From positions 1 through 64,000 of the forward strand of contig NZ_RSEB01000009.1 of the NCBI RefSeq assembly GCF_003933745.1: DNA of 64,000 nt, given 5' to 3'. Of the stretch, positions 1 to 8,322 are shown one piece after another. Position 1 is the first letter of the stretch. Every line of letters starts with the position of its first letter. The notes under the pieces were generated by a model, which worked only from the letters and a program-made list of their open reading frames with translations, searched no databases and had not been told where the DNA came from. The position numbers were made by a program, and so were the translations under genes. The stretch comes from Glycomyces terrestris. GTDB lineage: Bacteria > Actinomycetota > Actinomycetes > Mycobacteriales > Micromonosporaceae.

Positions 1-43
1 CAATGTGTGGAGTGGACGGGTACTAACCGCCGAGAACTTAACA
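1..43 (+). rRNA. 23S ribosomal RNA, 3' end (partial)
   Basis: The first bases contain the conserved tail of actinobacterial 23S rRNA: a GAGTGGACGGGTACTAA-like stretch followed by CCGAGAACTTAAC. A complete 5S gene follows about 190 bases later, as expected for the end of an rRNA operon. The exact 3' end is estimated and the 5' part lies outside the window. Confidence 0.75.
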
Positions 44-231
44 CAACAACGACGGCCCGCCCGAGCGATCGGGCACGGTCAGGTAGAAACGACATTCACG
101 CACGCTATGCGATTCTGAGACAACACGCTCAGGCTCGAACCCCCCGCCACCGGCCCAGGCCACTGGTCCAGGCCGGCATGAGGGGGTGTTCGCCGAGCAG
201 ACCCGGCCACGATAGTGGCCGCCACAGGTTT
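44..231 (+). other. 23S-5S internal transcribed spacer
   Basis: Non-coding spacer between the 23S tail and the 5S gene. It holds GC-rich inverted repeats, for example GCCCGCCCGAGCGATCGGGC at 54-73 and GGCCACGATAGTGGCC at 204-219, that could serve as RNase processing stems. I see no tRNA cloverleaf in it. Confidence 0.6.
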
Positions 232-348
232 GTTTGGTGGTGAGAGCGGAAGTGACACACCCGGTCCCATTCCGAACCCGGTCGTTACGGCTTCCAGCGC
301 CGATGGTACTGCACCCGAGGGGGTGTGGGAGAGCAGGACACCGCCAAA
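232..348 (+). rRNA. 5S ribosomal RNA
   Basis: About 117 bases with the conserved 5S landmarks: the 5' end GTTTGGTGGT pairs with the 3' end ACACCGCCAAAC, and in between lie CACCCGGTCCCATTCCGAAC (loop B/C region) and CGCCGATGGTACTGC (loop E region). It follows the 23S tail and is followed by a strong hairpin terminator, so it is the last gene of the rRNA operon. Confidence 0.95.
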
Positions 349-363
349 CATGAACATGAAGCG

Positions 364-392
364 AAAGGCCCGACACCCAGTGTCGGGCCTTT
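364..392 (+). terminator. Rho-independent terminator of the rRNA operon
   Basis: A near-perfect hairpin with arms AAAGGCCCGACAC and TGTCGGGCCTTT around a short CCAG loop lies 16 bases after the 5S gene. The T-rich end of the right arm supports termination on the plus strand. Confidence 0.85.
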
Positions 393-470
393 CACCGTAT
401 CCAGAACAAGGAACCCAGACCCGATCCACACCGCACCGGCGAATGCGACGGCGCCATGCACGGACAATAG

Positions 471-500
471 AAGGCCCCCACCTCACGGTGAGGGCCTTTT
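471..500. terminator. Probable terminator for the minus-strand gene ending at 514
   Basis: AAGGCCC and GGGCCTT arms enclose an inner CTCA/TGAG hairpin; the plus-strand right arm ends in TTTT. It lies directly after the stop codon of the minus-strand gene and may act in both directions, insulating that gene from the rRNA operon. Confidence 0.6.
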
Positions 501-513
501 CGCGTATGCGGGT

Positions 514-1653
514 CTAGACGTACGGGCCGTCGAGGTGTTCGCCGGCGTGCTGGCGGTACCAGAGGCCGCGGTAGCAGCGCCACGGCTGCGGGCGCAGCTG
601 GGTGGGCGCGAAGATCTGTTCGAGGAGGCGCCGGGCTTCGAGGAAGAAGTCGAGGCGCTCGTCGGGGGCCGCGATGTGCTGGGAGTCGTCGACCGGCGTC
701 TCCGCGGGAAGGATCGTCAGCGACGGCCACATCGTGGTCTGCTCGGCCAGCGGAAGGAGCCAGGCGCGCATCTCGTCGAGGGGCTCGCTGCCCACGGTGT
801 AGGTGAACGAGGTGCGGTGGCCGGCTTCGCGTGCGGCCGAGAGGATCTCGGACAGGCGCTCGGACTGGTGGGCGGCGACCGGGGCGACCGACGGGTCGGC
901 GGCTGCGGCGTCCTGGGGGACGACCGGCTCGGCCGCGAGTTCGGCGGAGTCGTCCTTGTACGTCTCGGTCGTGAGGAACAGCAGGACCGGGCCGACCTTC
1001 TCGGCGAGCTCGTTGAACGCGGCCTTGCTGCGCAGGGCCGGGGTCAGGACGCCGAGGGTGGTGGACTCGGGGAGTCCTTCGGCGGTCATGGCCTCGCGGA
1101 CCGCGAGGAGGTGCTGGACGACGAGCTGCTCGTCCAGGGCGTGGCCGGCGGAGAGGGTGACCTCGTCGAAGAGGTGCCGCTCGCCGTCGTCGGCCAGGTC
1201 GGAGGCGAGCGCCTCAAGGAGGTCGCGGTAGCACTTGACCAGATCGGCGGAGTCGACGTCGGCCTGGAGGAGGAGCGTGGCGGCCTTGCCTTCGGCGCGA
1301 AGGTAGCCGCGGACCTCTTCTCCCGGTTCGGCTTCGATGATCTCGGCGACCGGGGTGCCGTCGACGCAGAGCTCGCTCAAGCCATGCTGCGGCGAGGACG
1401 GGTCGACGTGGGCGCGAAGGCTGAACGGCGAGGTCGCGCGGTCGGCCGGGAGGACGAGCATGAACTCCTCGTCCTCCGAGTTCAGGCGCAGTCGCATGCC
1501 CTCGGTGTTGTTGCCGCGCAGACCGTAGAGGTTGAGCGCGATGAGCAGGAGCTCGCTCCACTCGAGGTCGTGGCGTACCGCGAGTCGCCGCCACCGGTGC
1601 ACCGTCGAGGAGATCGGGCCGGCTGCGTCAGCGGATTGTGTCGGCTCTTCCAT
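514..1653 (-). CDS. Hypothetical protein of unknown function
   Basis: A 379-residue soluble, acidic protein with no signal peptide or membrane segment. I do not recognise a family. The N-terminal half (STVHRWRRLAVRHDLEWSEL and onward) looks alpha/beta; a central region rich in Ala, Pro and Asp at about residues 240-265 looks like a linker, and the C-terminus is rich in aromatic residues (PWRCYRGLWYRQHAG). I chose the ATG at 1653 because the residues upstream are low-complexity charged and a GAGGAAG stretch precedes it, although that spacing is long; an alternative upstream start would add 17 residues. It is a monocistronic gene with a terminator at its end and a perfect inverted repeat about 70 bases upstream that may regulate it. 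Confidence 0.75.
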   Translation of the reverse strand: MEEPTQSADAAGPISSTVHRWRRLAVRHDLEWSELLLIALNLYGLRGNNTEGMRLRLNSEDEEFMLVLPADRATSPFSLRAHVDPSSPQHGLSELCVDGTPVAEIIEAEPGEEVRGYLRAEGKAATLLLQADVDSADLVKCYRDLLEALASDLADDGERHLFDEVTLSAGHALDEQLVVQHLLAVREAMTAEGLPESTTLGVLTPALRSKAAFNELAEKVGPVLLFLTTETYKDDSAELAAEPVVPQDAAAADPSVAPVAAHQSERLSEILSAAREAGHRTSFTYTVGSEPLDEMRAWLLPLAEQTTMWPSLTILPAETPVDDSQHIAAPDERLDFFLEARRLLEQIFAPTQLRPQPWRCYRGLWYRQHAGEHLDGPYV

Positions 1654-1719
1654 GACCAGTTCCGATTCTTCCTCTCGTCCCCACCGCGAAACTCCACCGT
1701 ACAAGAGACTTGGACGTAC

Positions 1720-1738
1720 AGGTGGACGCGGTCCACCT
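1720..1738. promoter_or_regulatory. Perfect inverted repeat, candidate operator
   Basis: AGGTGGAC-gcg-GTCCACCT, 8-bp arms with a 3-bp centre, in the 525-bp gap between two divergently transcribed genes (starts at 1653 and 2179). A TATGCT box (plus strand) follows at once. Binding protein unknown. The rest of the gap shows no convincing gene. Confidence 0.45.
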
Positions 1739-1980
1739 CTATGCTAGGTCCGTCAGCGGACAAAAGCACCCGTCGTGAGCACCGGCACGCGGTCCGAATG
1801 CTGGGAACCGTGTCGTGTGCGCCTCTCCCGGAACCCTTGGCCCCGAATGATCTGGAGTCGGAGCGTGATGCCGCCGATCAGACCGGTGCGGCGCCGCCGC
1901 GGGCCCCGGGGCCGGGTCCTGTAGGCGGTGGCCAAGACCCGGCCGGGCTTCGTGACCGGCGCCGTCGCGGGCCGCGCGCA

Positions 1981-2001
1981 CGATCTTATCGAACAAGATC
2001 G
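1981..2001. promoter_or_regulatory. Inverted repeat upstream of the gamma-glutamyltransferase homologue
   Basis: CGATCTT-atcgaac-AAGATCG, 7-bp arms, 178 bases before the GTG start at 2179. It lies in an otherwise non-coding stretch and could be an operator or promoter-associated element; nothing else supports a role. Confidence 0.3.
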
Positions 2002-2178
2002 ATGCGCGGCGGCCGTATTCCGGGGACGTACCTGATCTCGCGGGGCCGTGCTGCGGGGGCGCAGACGCTCGCCACTAGCCGCGCGGCAAGGTAGGCTTCG
2101 AGCCGTGCCGGACCTGCGGTTCGGCGCGGTCCCCGTCCCCCGCCCGGTCGAGGCCGGCGGTTGCGCAAAGGAGTCCCC

Positions 2179-3729
2179 GTGGTCGACCAGGGTGTCGTCT
2201 GTTCCGTCGATCCGCACGTCAGCCGCATCGGCGCCGACGTGCTCGCGAACGGCGGCAACGCCGTCGACGCCGCGATCGCCGCCGGCGCGGCGCTGACCGT
2301 CGTCGCCCCGCACCTGTGCGGGCTCGGCGGCGACCTGTTCGCCCTGGTGCACGTCCCCGGCGAGACCGTCCCGGCGTACCTGAACGCCTCGGGCCGCGCC
2401 GGCTCGGGCGCCGACGCCGCGGGCCTGCGCGCCGAGGGGCACCGCGCGATGCCGTTCCGCAACGACCTGCGCTCGGCGACCGTGCCCGGCGTCGTCGACG
2501 GCTGGTTCAAGCTCCACGAACGCTACGGGACGCGGCCGATGGCGGAGCTGCTCGCGCCCGCGATCGAGCTGGCCTCCAAGGGATGGCCGGCGACCGCGAT
2601 GCTCGCGAACGCCGGGAAGACCCTCGACGGCGTCGCGGGCGCCGAGGACCTGGTGGGGCTCGAGGTCGGGGCGACGGTGACGCGCGAGCGGACCGCGGCG
2701 GCGCTGCGCGCCACCGCCGAGGGCGGCCGCGACGGGTTCTACCTCGGCGACTTCGGGCGGGGCCTGGTCGAGATCGGCGAGGGCCTGTTCACCGAGGCCG
2801 ACCTCGCCGCCGTGCAGGCCGCATGGGAGGAGCCGATCAGCGTCGACGCGTTCGGGCACCGGATCTGGTCGGCCGCGCCGAACTCGCAGGGGTACCTGCT
2901 GCTGCTCGCGCTGGCGATCGCCGACCGGCTCGACCTGCCGGTCGACGCGGACGACCCGCTGTGGGCGCACTACCTGGTCGAGGCCGCGCGGCAGGCCGGG
3001 CACGACCGGCCGGAGCGGCTGTTCGACGGTGCCGACGTCAGCGACCTGCTGGCCGCCGCCGGTGAGCGGGCCGCGCGGATCAGCCCGGACGCGAAGGCCG
3101 ACGTGCCGGTGCACCAGGCCGCGGGCGGCACCACGTACATGGCGGTGCTCGACGGGAACGGCATGGGCGTCTCGTACATCCAGTCGAACGCGGCCGGGTT
3201 CGGGACGTGGATCTTCGAGCCGCGCACCGGGATCGGGCTCCAGAACCGAGGGACCGGGTTCAACTTGGAGCCGGGCCACCCGGCCGAGTACGGGCCCGGG
3301 AAGCGGCCGCCGCACACGCTGGTGCCGGCGCTGGTGACGCGGGCCGACGGGTCGCTGCGGCTGGTGGCCGGGTCGATGGGCGGCGACTCGCAGCCGCAGA
3401 TCGTGTCGCAATTGATCGCGCGCGTGCTGCACGGCGGCGAGCCGGTCGGGGCCGCGGTGGGCGCGCCGCGGTGGCGGCTCCACCCGGGCGAGACCGGGTT
3501 CGGGACCTGGACCGGCGTCTACGAGACGGACGTGGAGTTCGAGGACGGGAGCCCGGAGGCGTGGGGTGCGGGGCTGCGCGACCGCGGGTTCGCGGTGGCC
3601 CCGGCCGCGGCCGGAAGCGGCTTCGGGCACGCGCACCTGATCGAGATCGACGAGGCCGGGCACGCCGAGGGCGCGGCCGACCCGCGCGCCGAGACGGGCA
3701 CGGTCGCGGTGGCGCCGAACGGGGGATGA
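2179..3729 (+). CDS. Gamma-glutamyltranspeptidase family protein (Ntn hydrolase)
   Basis: A 516-residue protein of the gamma-glutamyltransferase family, enzymes that cleave or transfer gamma-glutamyl groups or related amides and self-process into two subunits. Seen: N-terminal family signature VLANGGNAVDAAIA (about residues 21-34), CGLGGD, and the small-subunit start GGTTYMAVLDG, where Thr318 aligns with the catalytic N-terminal Thr; SMGGDSQPQ lies further downstream. There is no signal peptide, so it is cytoplasmic, like many actinobacterial paralogues that lack proven glutathione activity. The GTG at 2179 is chosen because AAAGGAG sits 5 bases before it; a TTG 18 bases upstream has no such site. 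The substrate is not predictable. Confidence 0.9.
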   Translation: MVDQGVVCSVDPHVSRIGADVLANGGNAVDAAIAAGAALTVVAPHLCGLGGDLFALVHVPGETVPAYLNASGRAGSGADAAGLRAEGHRAMPFRNDLRSATVPGVVDGWFKLHERYGTRPMAELLAPAIELASKGWPATAMLANAGKTLDGVAGAEDLVGLEVGATVTRERTAAALRATAEGGRDGFYLGDFGRGLVEIGEGLFTEADLAAVQAAWEEPISVDAFGHRIWSAAPNSQGYLLLLALAIADRLDLPVDADDPLWAHYLVEAARQAGHDRPERLFDGADVSDLLAAAGERAARISPDAKADVPVHQAAGGTTYMAVLDGNGMGVSYIQSNAAGFGTWIFEPRTGIGLQNRGTGFNLEPGHPAEYGPGKRPPHTLVPALVTRADGSLRLVAGSMGGDSQPQIVSQLIARVLHGGEPVGAAVGAPRWRLHPGETGFGTWTGVYETDVEFEDGSPEAWGAGLRDRGFAVAPAAAGSGFGHAHLIEIDEAGHAEGAADPRAETGTVAVAPNGG

Positions 3730-3951
3730 CGCGCGCCGAACGGAGGCCCGCCGCTGCGCGCTGCCCAGTGGCGGCGCCGTTGCTGGAATAAGGTGCGATC
3801 CTCCCGGGTGGGTCCGACAGGAATCGGGGCCGATCCGGGGTCGCGGCCGGGAAGTCATCCGAACGAGTGAGGCCGAGGGCCGGTCGGGATGTCGGACCCC
3901 GGTTGTACCGTTCGGAGCGATCGTCATCGCCGTCTGAGAGGAACCGGTGCA

Positions 3952-5094
3952 GTGCCAGAGTCGTTGCGGTTGGCCGACGCGCGGCGGATCGCCATCGCCG
4001 CGCAGCTGCGGCCGAAGGCCGCGCGTTTCAAGACCGTCCTGGAGCGGCTCGGGTGCATCCAGCTCGACACGATCTCGGCGGTTCGGCGCGCCCACGAGCT
4101 GACGCTGCTCGCCCGCGGCCTCGACGTGGACGAGGCGGTGCGGAGCCTTGAGCGCCGCAAGTCCCCGGTCGCGTTCGAGTACTGGGCGCACGCGATGTCG
4201 CTGCTCCCGGTGTCGGCTTGGCCGTACCTCGCGCGCCGCCGGCGCGCCTGGCGCGAGCGGTACCAGGACGACTCGCTGGTCGCCGCCGAGGCCGAGGTCC
4301 TCGCGCTGCTGCGCGACCGCGGCGCGATCACCGTCTCCGACTTCCCCTCCGGCGCGATGCACCGCGGCCAGGGTGTCGGGAACATGGGCGACAGCTGGAA
4401 CTTCCGCACCGACCACAAGCACGCGGTCGAGCGGCTGCTGTGGTTCGGCGACGTCGCCTGCACGCACCGGATCGGGTTCAAGCGCGTCTACCAGCTCGCC
4501 GAGCGCGGCATCCCCGCCGAGCACTTGTGGGACGCCGACGACGAGGAATGCCTGCGCTACATGGTGACCACCGCGCTGCGGAACCTCGGCGTGGGCACCA
4601 CCAAGGACGTCGCCGACTACTTCCGGCTCAAGAACGCCGACACCGAGCGCGTGCTCCGCGAACTCGAGGTCGAGCAGGTCGCCGTCGAGGGCTGGAAGGC
4701 CCGCGCCTGGATCGACCCGCAGGTGAGGCGCACCCGGCTCACCGGCGCCGAGCGGCCGGTCGCGGTGTCGATGTTCGACCAGCTGGTGTGGCTGCGCGAG
4801 CGCATGGAGCGCCTGTGGGGCCACGCCTGGAAGATCGAGATCTACGTGCCCGAGCCGCAGCGCACCTTCGGGTACTACTGCCTGCCGGTGTTCGTCGGCA
4901 GCGACCTGCCGGGGCGGGTCGCGCTGCGCCGCAGCAACGGCGAGCTCGTGGTCGAGGCGGCCCAGTGGGACGACGCGCGGGCCGACCGGGAGCACCTGCA
5001 CGCCGCGGTCGACCGCGTCGCGTCGTGGGTGGACGCCGAGGTCCGCTGGAAGGCCGAGGTCAAGGGGTTCGACCTCGTGGCCGGGGACGTCTGA
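3952..5094 (+). CDS. YcaQ/AlkZ-like winged-helix DNA glycosylase (crosslink repair)
   Basis: A 380-residue member of the HTH_42 (YcaQ/AlkZ) family, monofunctional DNA glycosylases that unhook interstrand crosslinks and remove bulky alkyl adducts. The N-terminus RLADARRIAIAAQ opens the winged-helix array. The catalytic loop reads IQLD (Gln37-Leu-Asp39), the Q-x-D form typical of YcaQ-type enzymes rather than the Q-x-Q form of the AlkZ antibiotic self-resistance type. Conserved VAFEYWAHAMSLLP and a C-terminal YYCLPVFVG strand match the family. The start is GTG at 3952, with AGAGG 9 bases upstream. It is monocistronic and no biosynthetic cluster lies beside it, which fits general repair rather than self-resistance. 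Confidence 0.88.
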   Translation: MPESLRLADARRIAIAAQLRPKAARFKTVLERLGCIQLDTISAVRRAHELTLLARGLDVDEAVRSLERRKSPVAFEYWAHAMSLLPVSAWPYLARRRRAWRERYQDDSLVAAEAEVLALLRDRGAITVSDFPSGAMHRGQGVGNMGDSWNFRTDHKHAVERLLWFGDVACTHRIGFKRVYQLAERGIPAEHLWDADDEECLRYMVTTALRNLGVGTTKDVADYFRLKNADTERVLRELEVEQVAVEGWKARAWIDPQVRRTRLTGAERPVAVSMFDQLVWLRERMERLWGHAWKIEIYVPEPQRTFGYYCLPVFVGSDLPGRVALRRSNGELVVEAAQWDDARADREHLHAAVDRVASWVDAEVRWKAEVKGFDLVAGDV

Positions 5095-5148
5095 CCTCCC
5101 GTCCGCGCTCGCCGCGGGCACGGTTCGGTCCGGTTGGGGCGCAAAGCG

Positions 5149-5181
5149 AGGGCCCGGCCGGTGTCGATCCGGCCGGGCCCT
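5149..5181. terminator. Convergent (bidirectional) terminator hairpin
   Basis: Perfect 12-bp arms AGGGCCCGGCCG and CGGCCGGGCCCT around a 9-base loop, placed between two genes that converge (stops at 5094 and 5199). Confidence 0.8.
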
Positions 5182-5198
5182 GTTCCAAGGGTGTGGAG

Positions 5199-6353
5199 TT
5201 AGCTCGTGACGAGCGTCAGGCCCCACGCGGAGAGGGCCGGTCCGATCGGCTGGAAGTAGGTCGTGCCGCCGGAGGAGCAGTTGCCGGAGCCGCCCGAGGT
5301 CATGCCCTGGGCGCTGTTGCCGGCGATGAACGAGCCGCCCGAGTCGCCCGGCTCGGCGCAGACGTTGGTGCGGGTCATGCCGTAGACGGCGCCTTCGGCG
5401 TAGCGGACGGTCTGGTTGAACGCCTGGACGGTGCCGCAGTGCCAGCCGGTGGTCGAACCGGAGCGGCAGATGGAGGAGCCGACGGCGGCCTGGTTGGCGT
5501 TGGCGACGTCGCGGACGCCGGAGTACATGTTCACGTCGTCGTAGAGGGCCTCACCGGTGCCCACCGCGACCCAGGCGCGGTCGGCGGACGGGAAGACCGA
5601 GTTGCGGAAGGTGCCGGGGGCGGCCTCGCCGCTGGTCACCTGGTCGCCGACCGAGCCGCAGTGGCCCGCGGTCACGAAGCCGGGGGTCGAGCCCTGGCGG
5701 ACCGAGAAGCCGACGGAGCAGCGCCACGAGTTCTCGACGATGTAGGCGTCGCCGCCGCGCACGAAGAACAGCTCGGGGGTCTCGGAGGCGGCCGCGGTGG
5801 CGAGGTCCGGGTCGATGCCGGCGGCCTCGATCGCTTCGGCCGCAACGGCTTCGTCGGCCGCTTCGACCACGAGCGTGTTGCTCTCGAGGTCGACGTAGTG
5901 GCCGTGGAGGCCGTCGATCGCGAGGGCGTCGAGGGCCGCGCCGGCCGCTTCGAGCTCGGCGAGGCCGTGCTCGACGAGGACCGGGGTGGCGCCTTCGGCG
6001 CGCAGCTCGGTGAACTCGCCGCGGTCGGTGGTGGCCACGAGGATCTCGTCGGCGCTCTCGCCGACCCACAGGCCGCCGTAGGAGGCGTCGAGGGAGTCGG
6101 GGACCTCTTCGAGGAGGTCGGCGGCGACGGCCTCGACGGCGAGGCGGTCGTACGCCTCGGCCTCGGTGAGGTCGAAGGTGTCCGCGAGCTCGTCGATGAG
6201 GGTGGGGGAGACGTTGCCGAGCAGGTCCGCGCGGGCGTCGGCGGCCTTGGCGGAGAGGATCTCGGCCGAGGCGGGCGCCGCGCCGGCGGCGAGGGAGAGC
6301 GCGGTGGCGATGGCGCCCGCAGCGGTGACTGCAAGCGCGCGTTGGCGATTCAT
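5199..6353 (-). CDS. Secreted S1 family serine protease (streptogrisin / alpha-lytic type)
   Basis: A 384-residue pre-pro-protease. A signal peptide (MNRQRALAV through about APASA, residue 30) is followed by an acidic pro-region of roughly 170 residues that acts as folding chaperone and inhibitor in this family. The mature protease begins near residue 200. The triad is visible: His231 in TAGHC, Asp258 in SADRA, Ser338 in EPGDSGGS. Paired cysteines around the His and in ICRSG/HCG are as usual. It should be exported and degrade protein outside the cell. The start ATG at 6353 has GAAAGG upstream; a longer reading frame upstream lacks a ribosome site and would bury the signal peptide. It is preceded by an unusually AT-rich promoter region. 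Confidence 0.93.
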   Translation of the reverse strand: MNRQRALAVTAAGAIATALSLAAGAAPASAEILSAKAADARADLLGNVSPTLIDELADTFDLTEAEAYDRLAVEAVAADLLEEVPDSLDASYGGLWVGESADEILVATTDRGEFTELRAEGATPVLVEHGLAELEAAGAALDALAIDGLHGHYVDLESNTLVVEAADEAVAAEAIEAAGIDPDLATAAASETPELFFVRGGDAYIVENSWRCSVGFSVRQGSTPGFVTAGHCGSVGDQVTSGEAAPGTFRNSVFPSADRAWVAVGTGEALYDDVNMYSGVRDVANANQAAVGSSICRSGSTTGWHCGTVQAFNQTVRYAEGAVYGMTRTNVCAEPGDSGGSFIAGNSAQGMTSGGSGNCSSGGTTYFQPIGPALSAWGLTLVTS

Positions 6354-6595
6354 GTGATGGGTGCCTTTCGGGTGAGGCTGTCGACGGCCGACGGGGTTGG
6401 CGGCCGCCATGGCAGGGCGGGGTGGACCGCTGGTTGCGGTCTCACCCTCGGTGATGGGTGAGCCATGCCATACATGGAGATTAAAGGTAAACCGCGCAAA
6501 TTTAAAGATGCGAGTAATTCAGTGAATATCGGACTAAGTGGTGTGAGGTTTCAGGAATGCTAATCAACTTGTGATTTCACAGATTCACGCCAAAA
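6354..6595 (-). promoter_or_regulatory. AT-rich promoter region of the secreted protease
   Basis: About 240 bases without a gene. The part at 6475-6590 is strikingly AT-rich for this genome (for example ATTAAAGGTAAACC and AAATTTAAAGATG), which suggests a strong or regulated promoter and a long leader for the protease gene. No clear operator palindrome was found. Confidence 0.4.
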
Positions 6596-6625
6596 GGGGC
6601 GGCGTTCCGATCGGAACGCCGCCCC
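6596..6625 (-). terminator. Rho-independent terminator of the NmrA-like gene
   Basis: A perfect 30-base palindrome with 15-bp arms beginning GGGGCGGCGTTCC; on the minus strand it is followed by TTTT. It lies 13 bases beyond the stop codon at 6639. Confidence 0.85.
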
Positions 6626-6638
6626 CTCGCCCGGGGCC

Positions 6639-7463
6639 TTACTTGAACGCGTCGGCGTTCTCCTGCGCCCACTGCGCGAACGTCAGGGCCGGGCGGCCGG
6701 TGACGCGCTCGACCGTGTCGGCGACGGTCTTGCCCTCGACCGGCGTGTTGCCAAGGGCCTCAAGGAGGAACGCGATCATGCCCTCGTGGAAGCCCTCGCC
6801 GCGCCACTTGTCGCGGGCCTCGTCCACGGTCAGCTCGACGTACTCGACCTCGCGGCCGATCGCGTCGCCGATGAGGCGGACCTTGTCCTGCATGGTCAGG
6901 ACCTCGGGGCCGGTGATGACGAGGGTCTCGCCGTCGTAGCCGCCGTCGAGGAGGACGCGCGCGGCGACCGCGCCGATGTCGGCCGGGTGCACCATCGCGC
7001 TGAGGCGGTCGCCGAAGGGCTCGCGGATGCGGCTCTCGGCCTTGATGGGCGCGGCCCACCACATGACGGCGTTCGACATGAACTCGACCGGCCGGAGGAA
7101 GGTCGTCTCGATCGCGCTCTCGGAGAGGCGCTGCTCGAGCGGGCCGGTCGCCATGCCGCCGAGGACGGTGGCGCGGCGGACGCCGGCCTGCTCGGCGAGG
7201 GCGACGACCGCGTCCGGGTTGGGGAGCGCGCCGTACTGCTCCCCGGCGAAGTTGATGAAGTGGACGGCGTCGACGTCCTTGAACGCCTCGGCGAGGGTCT
7301 CGGGCGCGGCCAGGTCGCCGACCGCGATCTCGACGCCGGCGGGCAGGTCGGCCTCGGGGTTGCGGGTGAGGGCGCGGACCTCGGCGGCGGGGTCGAAGGC
7401 GAGCACCTGCTCGACGACGTTGCGGCCGACGGTTCCGGTGGCGCCGGTGATCAGGATGCGCAT
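6639..7463 (-). CDS. NmrA-like NAD(P)-binding reductase
   Basis: A 274-residue atypical short-chain dehydrogenase of the NmrA/QOR2-like group. The Rossmann motif ITGATGTVGRNV begins at residue 5. The canonical Tyr-x-x-x-Lys pair is absent, as usual in the group, whose members act as quinone or other NAD(P)H oxidoreductases or redox sensors. The C-terminus (VTGRPALTFAQWAQENADAF) matches YtfG/NmrA-type proteins. The start ATG has GAGGAG 6 bases upstream. It stands alone, with its own terminator and a promoter flanked by two matching inverted repeats, so it is likely repressed by a MarR/HxlR/TetR-type regulator encoded elsewhere. Confidence 0.85.
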   Translation of the reverse strand: MRILITGATGTVGRNVVEQVLAFDPAAEVRALTRNPEADLPAGVEIAVGDLAAPETLAEAFKDVDAVHFINFAGEQYGALPNPDAVVALAEQAGVRRATVLGGMATGPLEQRLSESAIETTFLRPVEFMSNAVMWWAAPIKAESRIREPFGDRLSAMVHPADIGAVAARVLLDGGYDGETLVITGPEVLTMQDKVRLIGDAIGREVEYVELTVDEARDKWRGEGFHEGMIAFLLEALGNTPVEGKTVADTVERVTGRPALTFAQWAQENADAFK

Positions 7464-7485
7464 GGGGTTCTCCTCGTGAATCTGT

Positions 7486-7535
7486 GGAACGGAATCAGTT
7501 GTTCCAAGTTTAGCAGAGCGGAATGATCTATTCCA
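7486..7535 (-). promoter_or_regulatory. Promoter with duplicated operator for the NmrA-like gene
   Basis: Minus strand: TGGAAT (7530-7535) and TAAACT (7507-7512) are spaced 17 bases, a plausible -35/-10 pair. Two copies of a GGAAT-N5-RTTCC inverted repeat lie at 7520-7534 (overlapping the -35) and 7491-7505 (just downstream of the -10), centres 29 bases apart. This arrangement suits repression by a dimeric regulator. Confidence 0.5.
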
Positions 7536-7647
7536 GTAGGGGGCGGAGGTTTTTCTAGGAGGCGCAACGCGAGGCGAGCGAGCCGGTGGTTCGCGGCGGC
7601 CGGGGCGGGCGGCGGTCCCGGACCACAGCCGCACGGCCGGGCCCGGG

Positions 7648-8322
7648 CTACTGCTCGCGGGGGTCGCCGGCGGTGACGAGGCCGGTCTCGTAGGCGCAGA
7701 CGACGGCTTGGGCGCGGTCGCGAAGTTCGAGCTTGGCGAAGACCTTGCCGACGTGGGTCTTGACGGTCTGCTCGGACACGAACAGGGCGGCGGCGATCTC
7801 GGGGTTGGAGAGGCCGCGGGCGATGAGGCGGAGGACCTCCTCCTCGCGAGGGGTGAGCACGTCGAGGCGGGAGGAGCGGCGCAGGGCCGGGCGGGCCTTG
7901 AAGCACTCCTCGATGAGGCGGCGCGTCACCGAGGGCGCGAGGAGCGCGTCGCCGGCCGCGACGACGCGCACCGCCGCGATGAGGTCGCCGGGCGGGGCGT
8001 CCTTGAGGAGGAAGCCGCTGGCGCCCATGCGGAGCGCCTCGTAGACGTAGTCGTCGACGTCGAAGGTGGTGAGCATGAGGACCCGCGGGCGGCGCTCCTC
8101 CGGCGCGGACAGGATGCGCTTCGACGCCTCCAGGCCGTCCATCGTCGGCATGCGCACGTCCATGAGCACCACGTCCGGCCGCAGGCGGGACGTCTCGGTG
8201 ACCGCGACGACGCCGTCCGGGGCGTCGCCGACGACCTCGATGTCCTCCTGGGCGTTCAGGAGCGCCGCGAAACCGGCGCGGACCATGGCCTGGTCGTCGG
8301 CGATGAGCACCTTGATCGTCAC
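7648..8322 (-). CDS. NarL/FixJ family response regulator
   Basis: A 224-residue two-component response regulator. The receiver domain (about 1-120) has the acidic pair in IADDQ, phosphoacceptor Asp55 in VVLMDVRMP, and the conserved Lys in FLLKDAPP. A LuxR-type HTH follows (LTPREEEVLRLIARGLSNPE and TVKTHVGKVF, about 155-210). The GTG start at 8322 has GAGGAG 6 bases upstream and overlaps the kinase stop by four bases, so the two are translationally coupled. Target genes are not evident; the neighbouring genes on this strand are a possibility. Confidence 0.93.
   Translation of the reverse strand: MTIKVLIADDQAMVRAGFAALLNAQEDIEVVGDAPDGVVAVTETSRLRPDVVLMDVRMPTMDGLEASKRILSAPEERRPRVLMLTTFDVDDYVYEALRMGASGFLLKDAPPGDLIAAVRVVAAGDALLAPSVTRRLIEECFKARPALRRSSRLDVLTPREEEVLRLIARGLSNPEIAAALFVSEQTVKTHVGKVFAKLELRDRAQAVVCAYETGLVTAGDPREQ

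Noticed and set aside
1753..5226. Very long minus-strand open frame (about 1,150 codons) opposite the gamma-glutamyltransferase and YcaQ-like genes
   Set aside because: It is Arg/Pro/Ala-rich, has no recognisable domain, and lies antisense to two clear family members; a typical artefact of high third-position GC.
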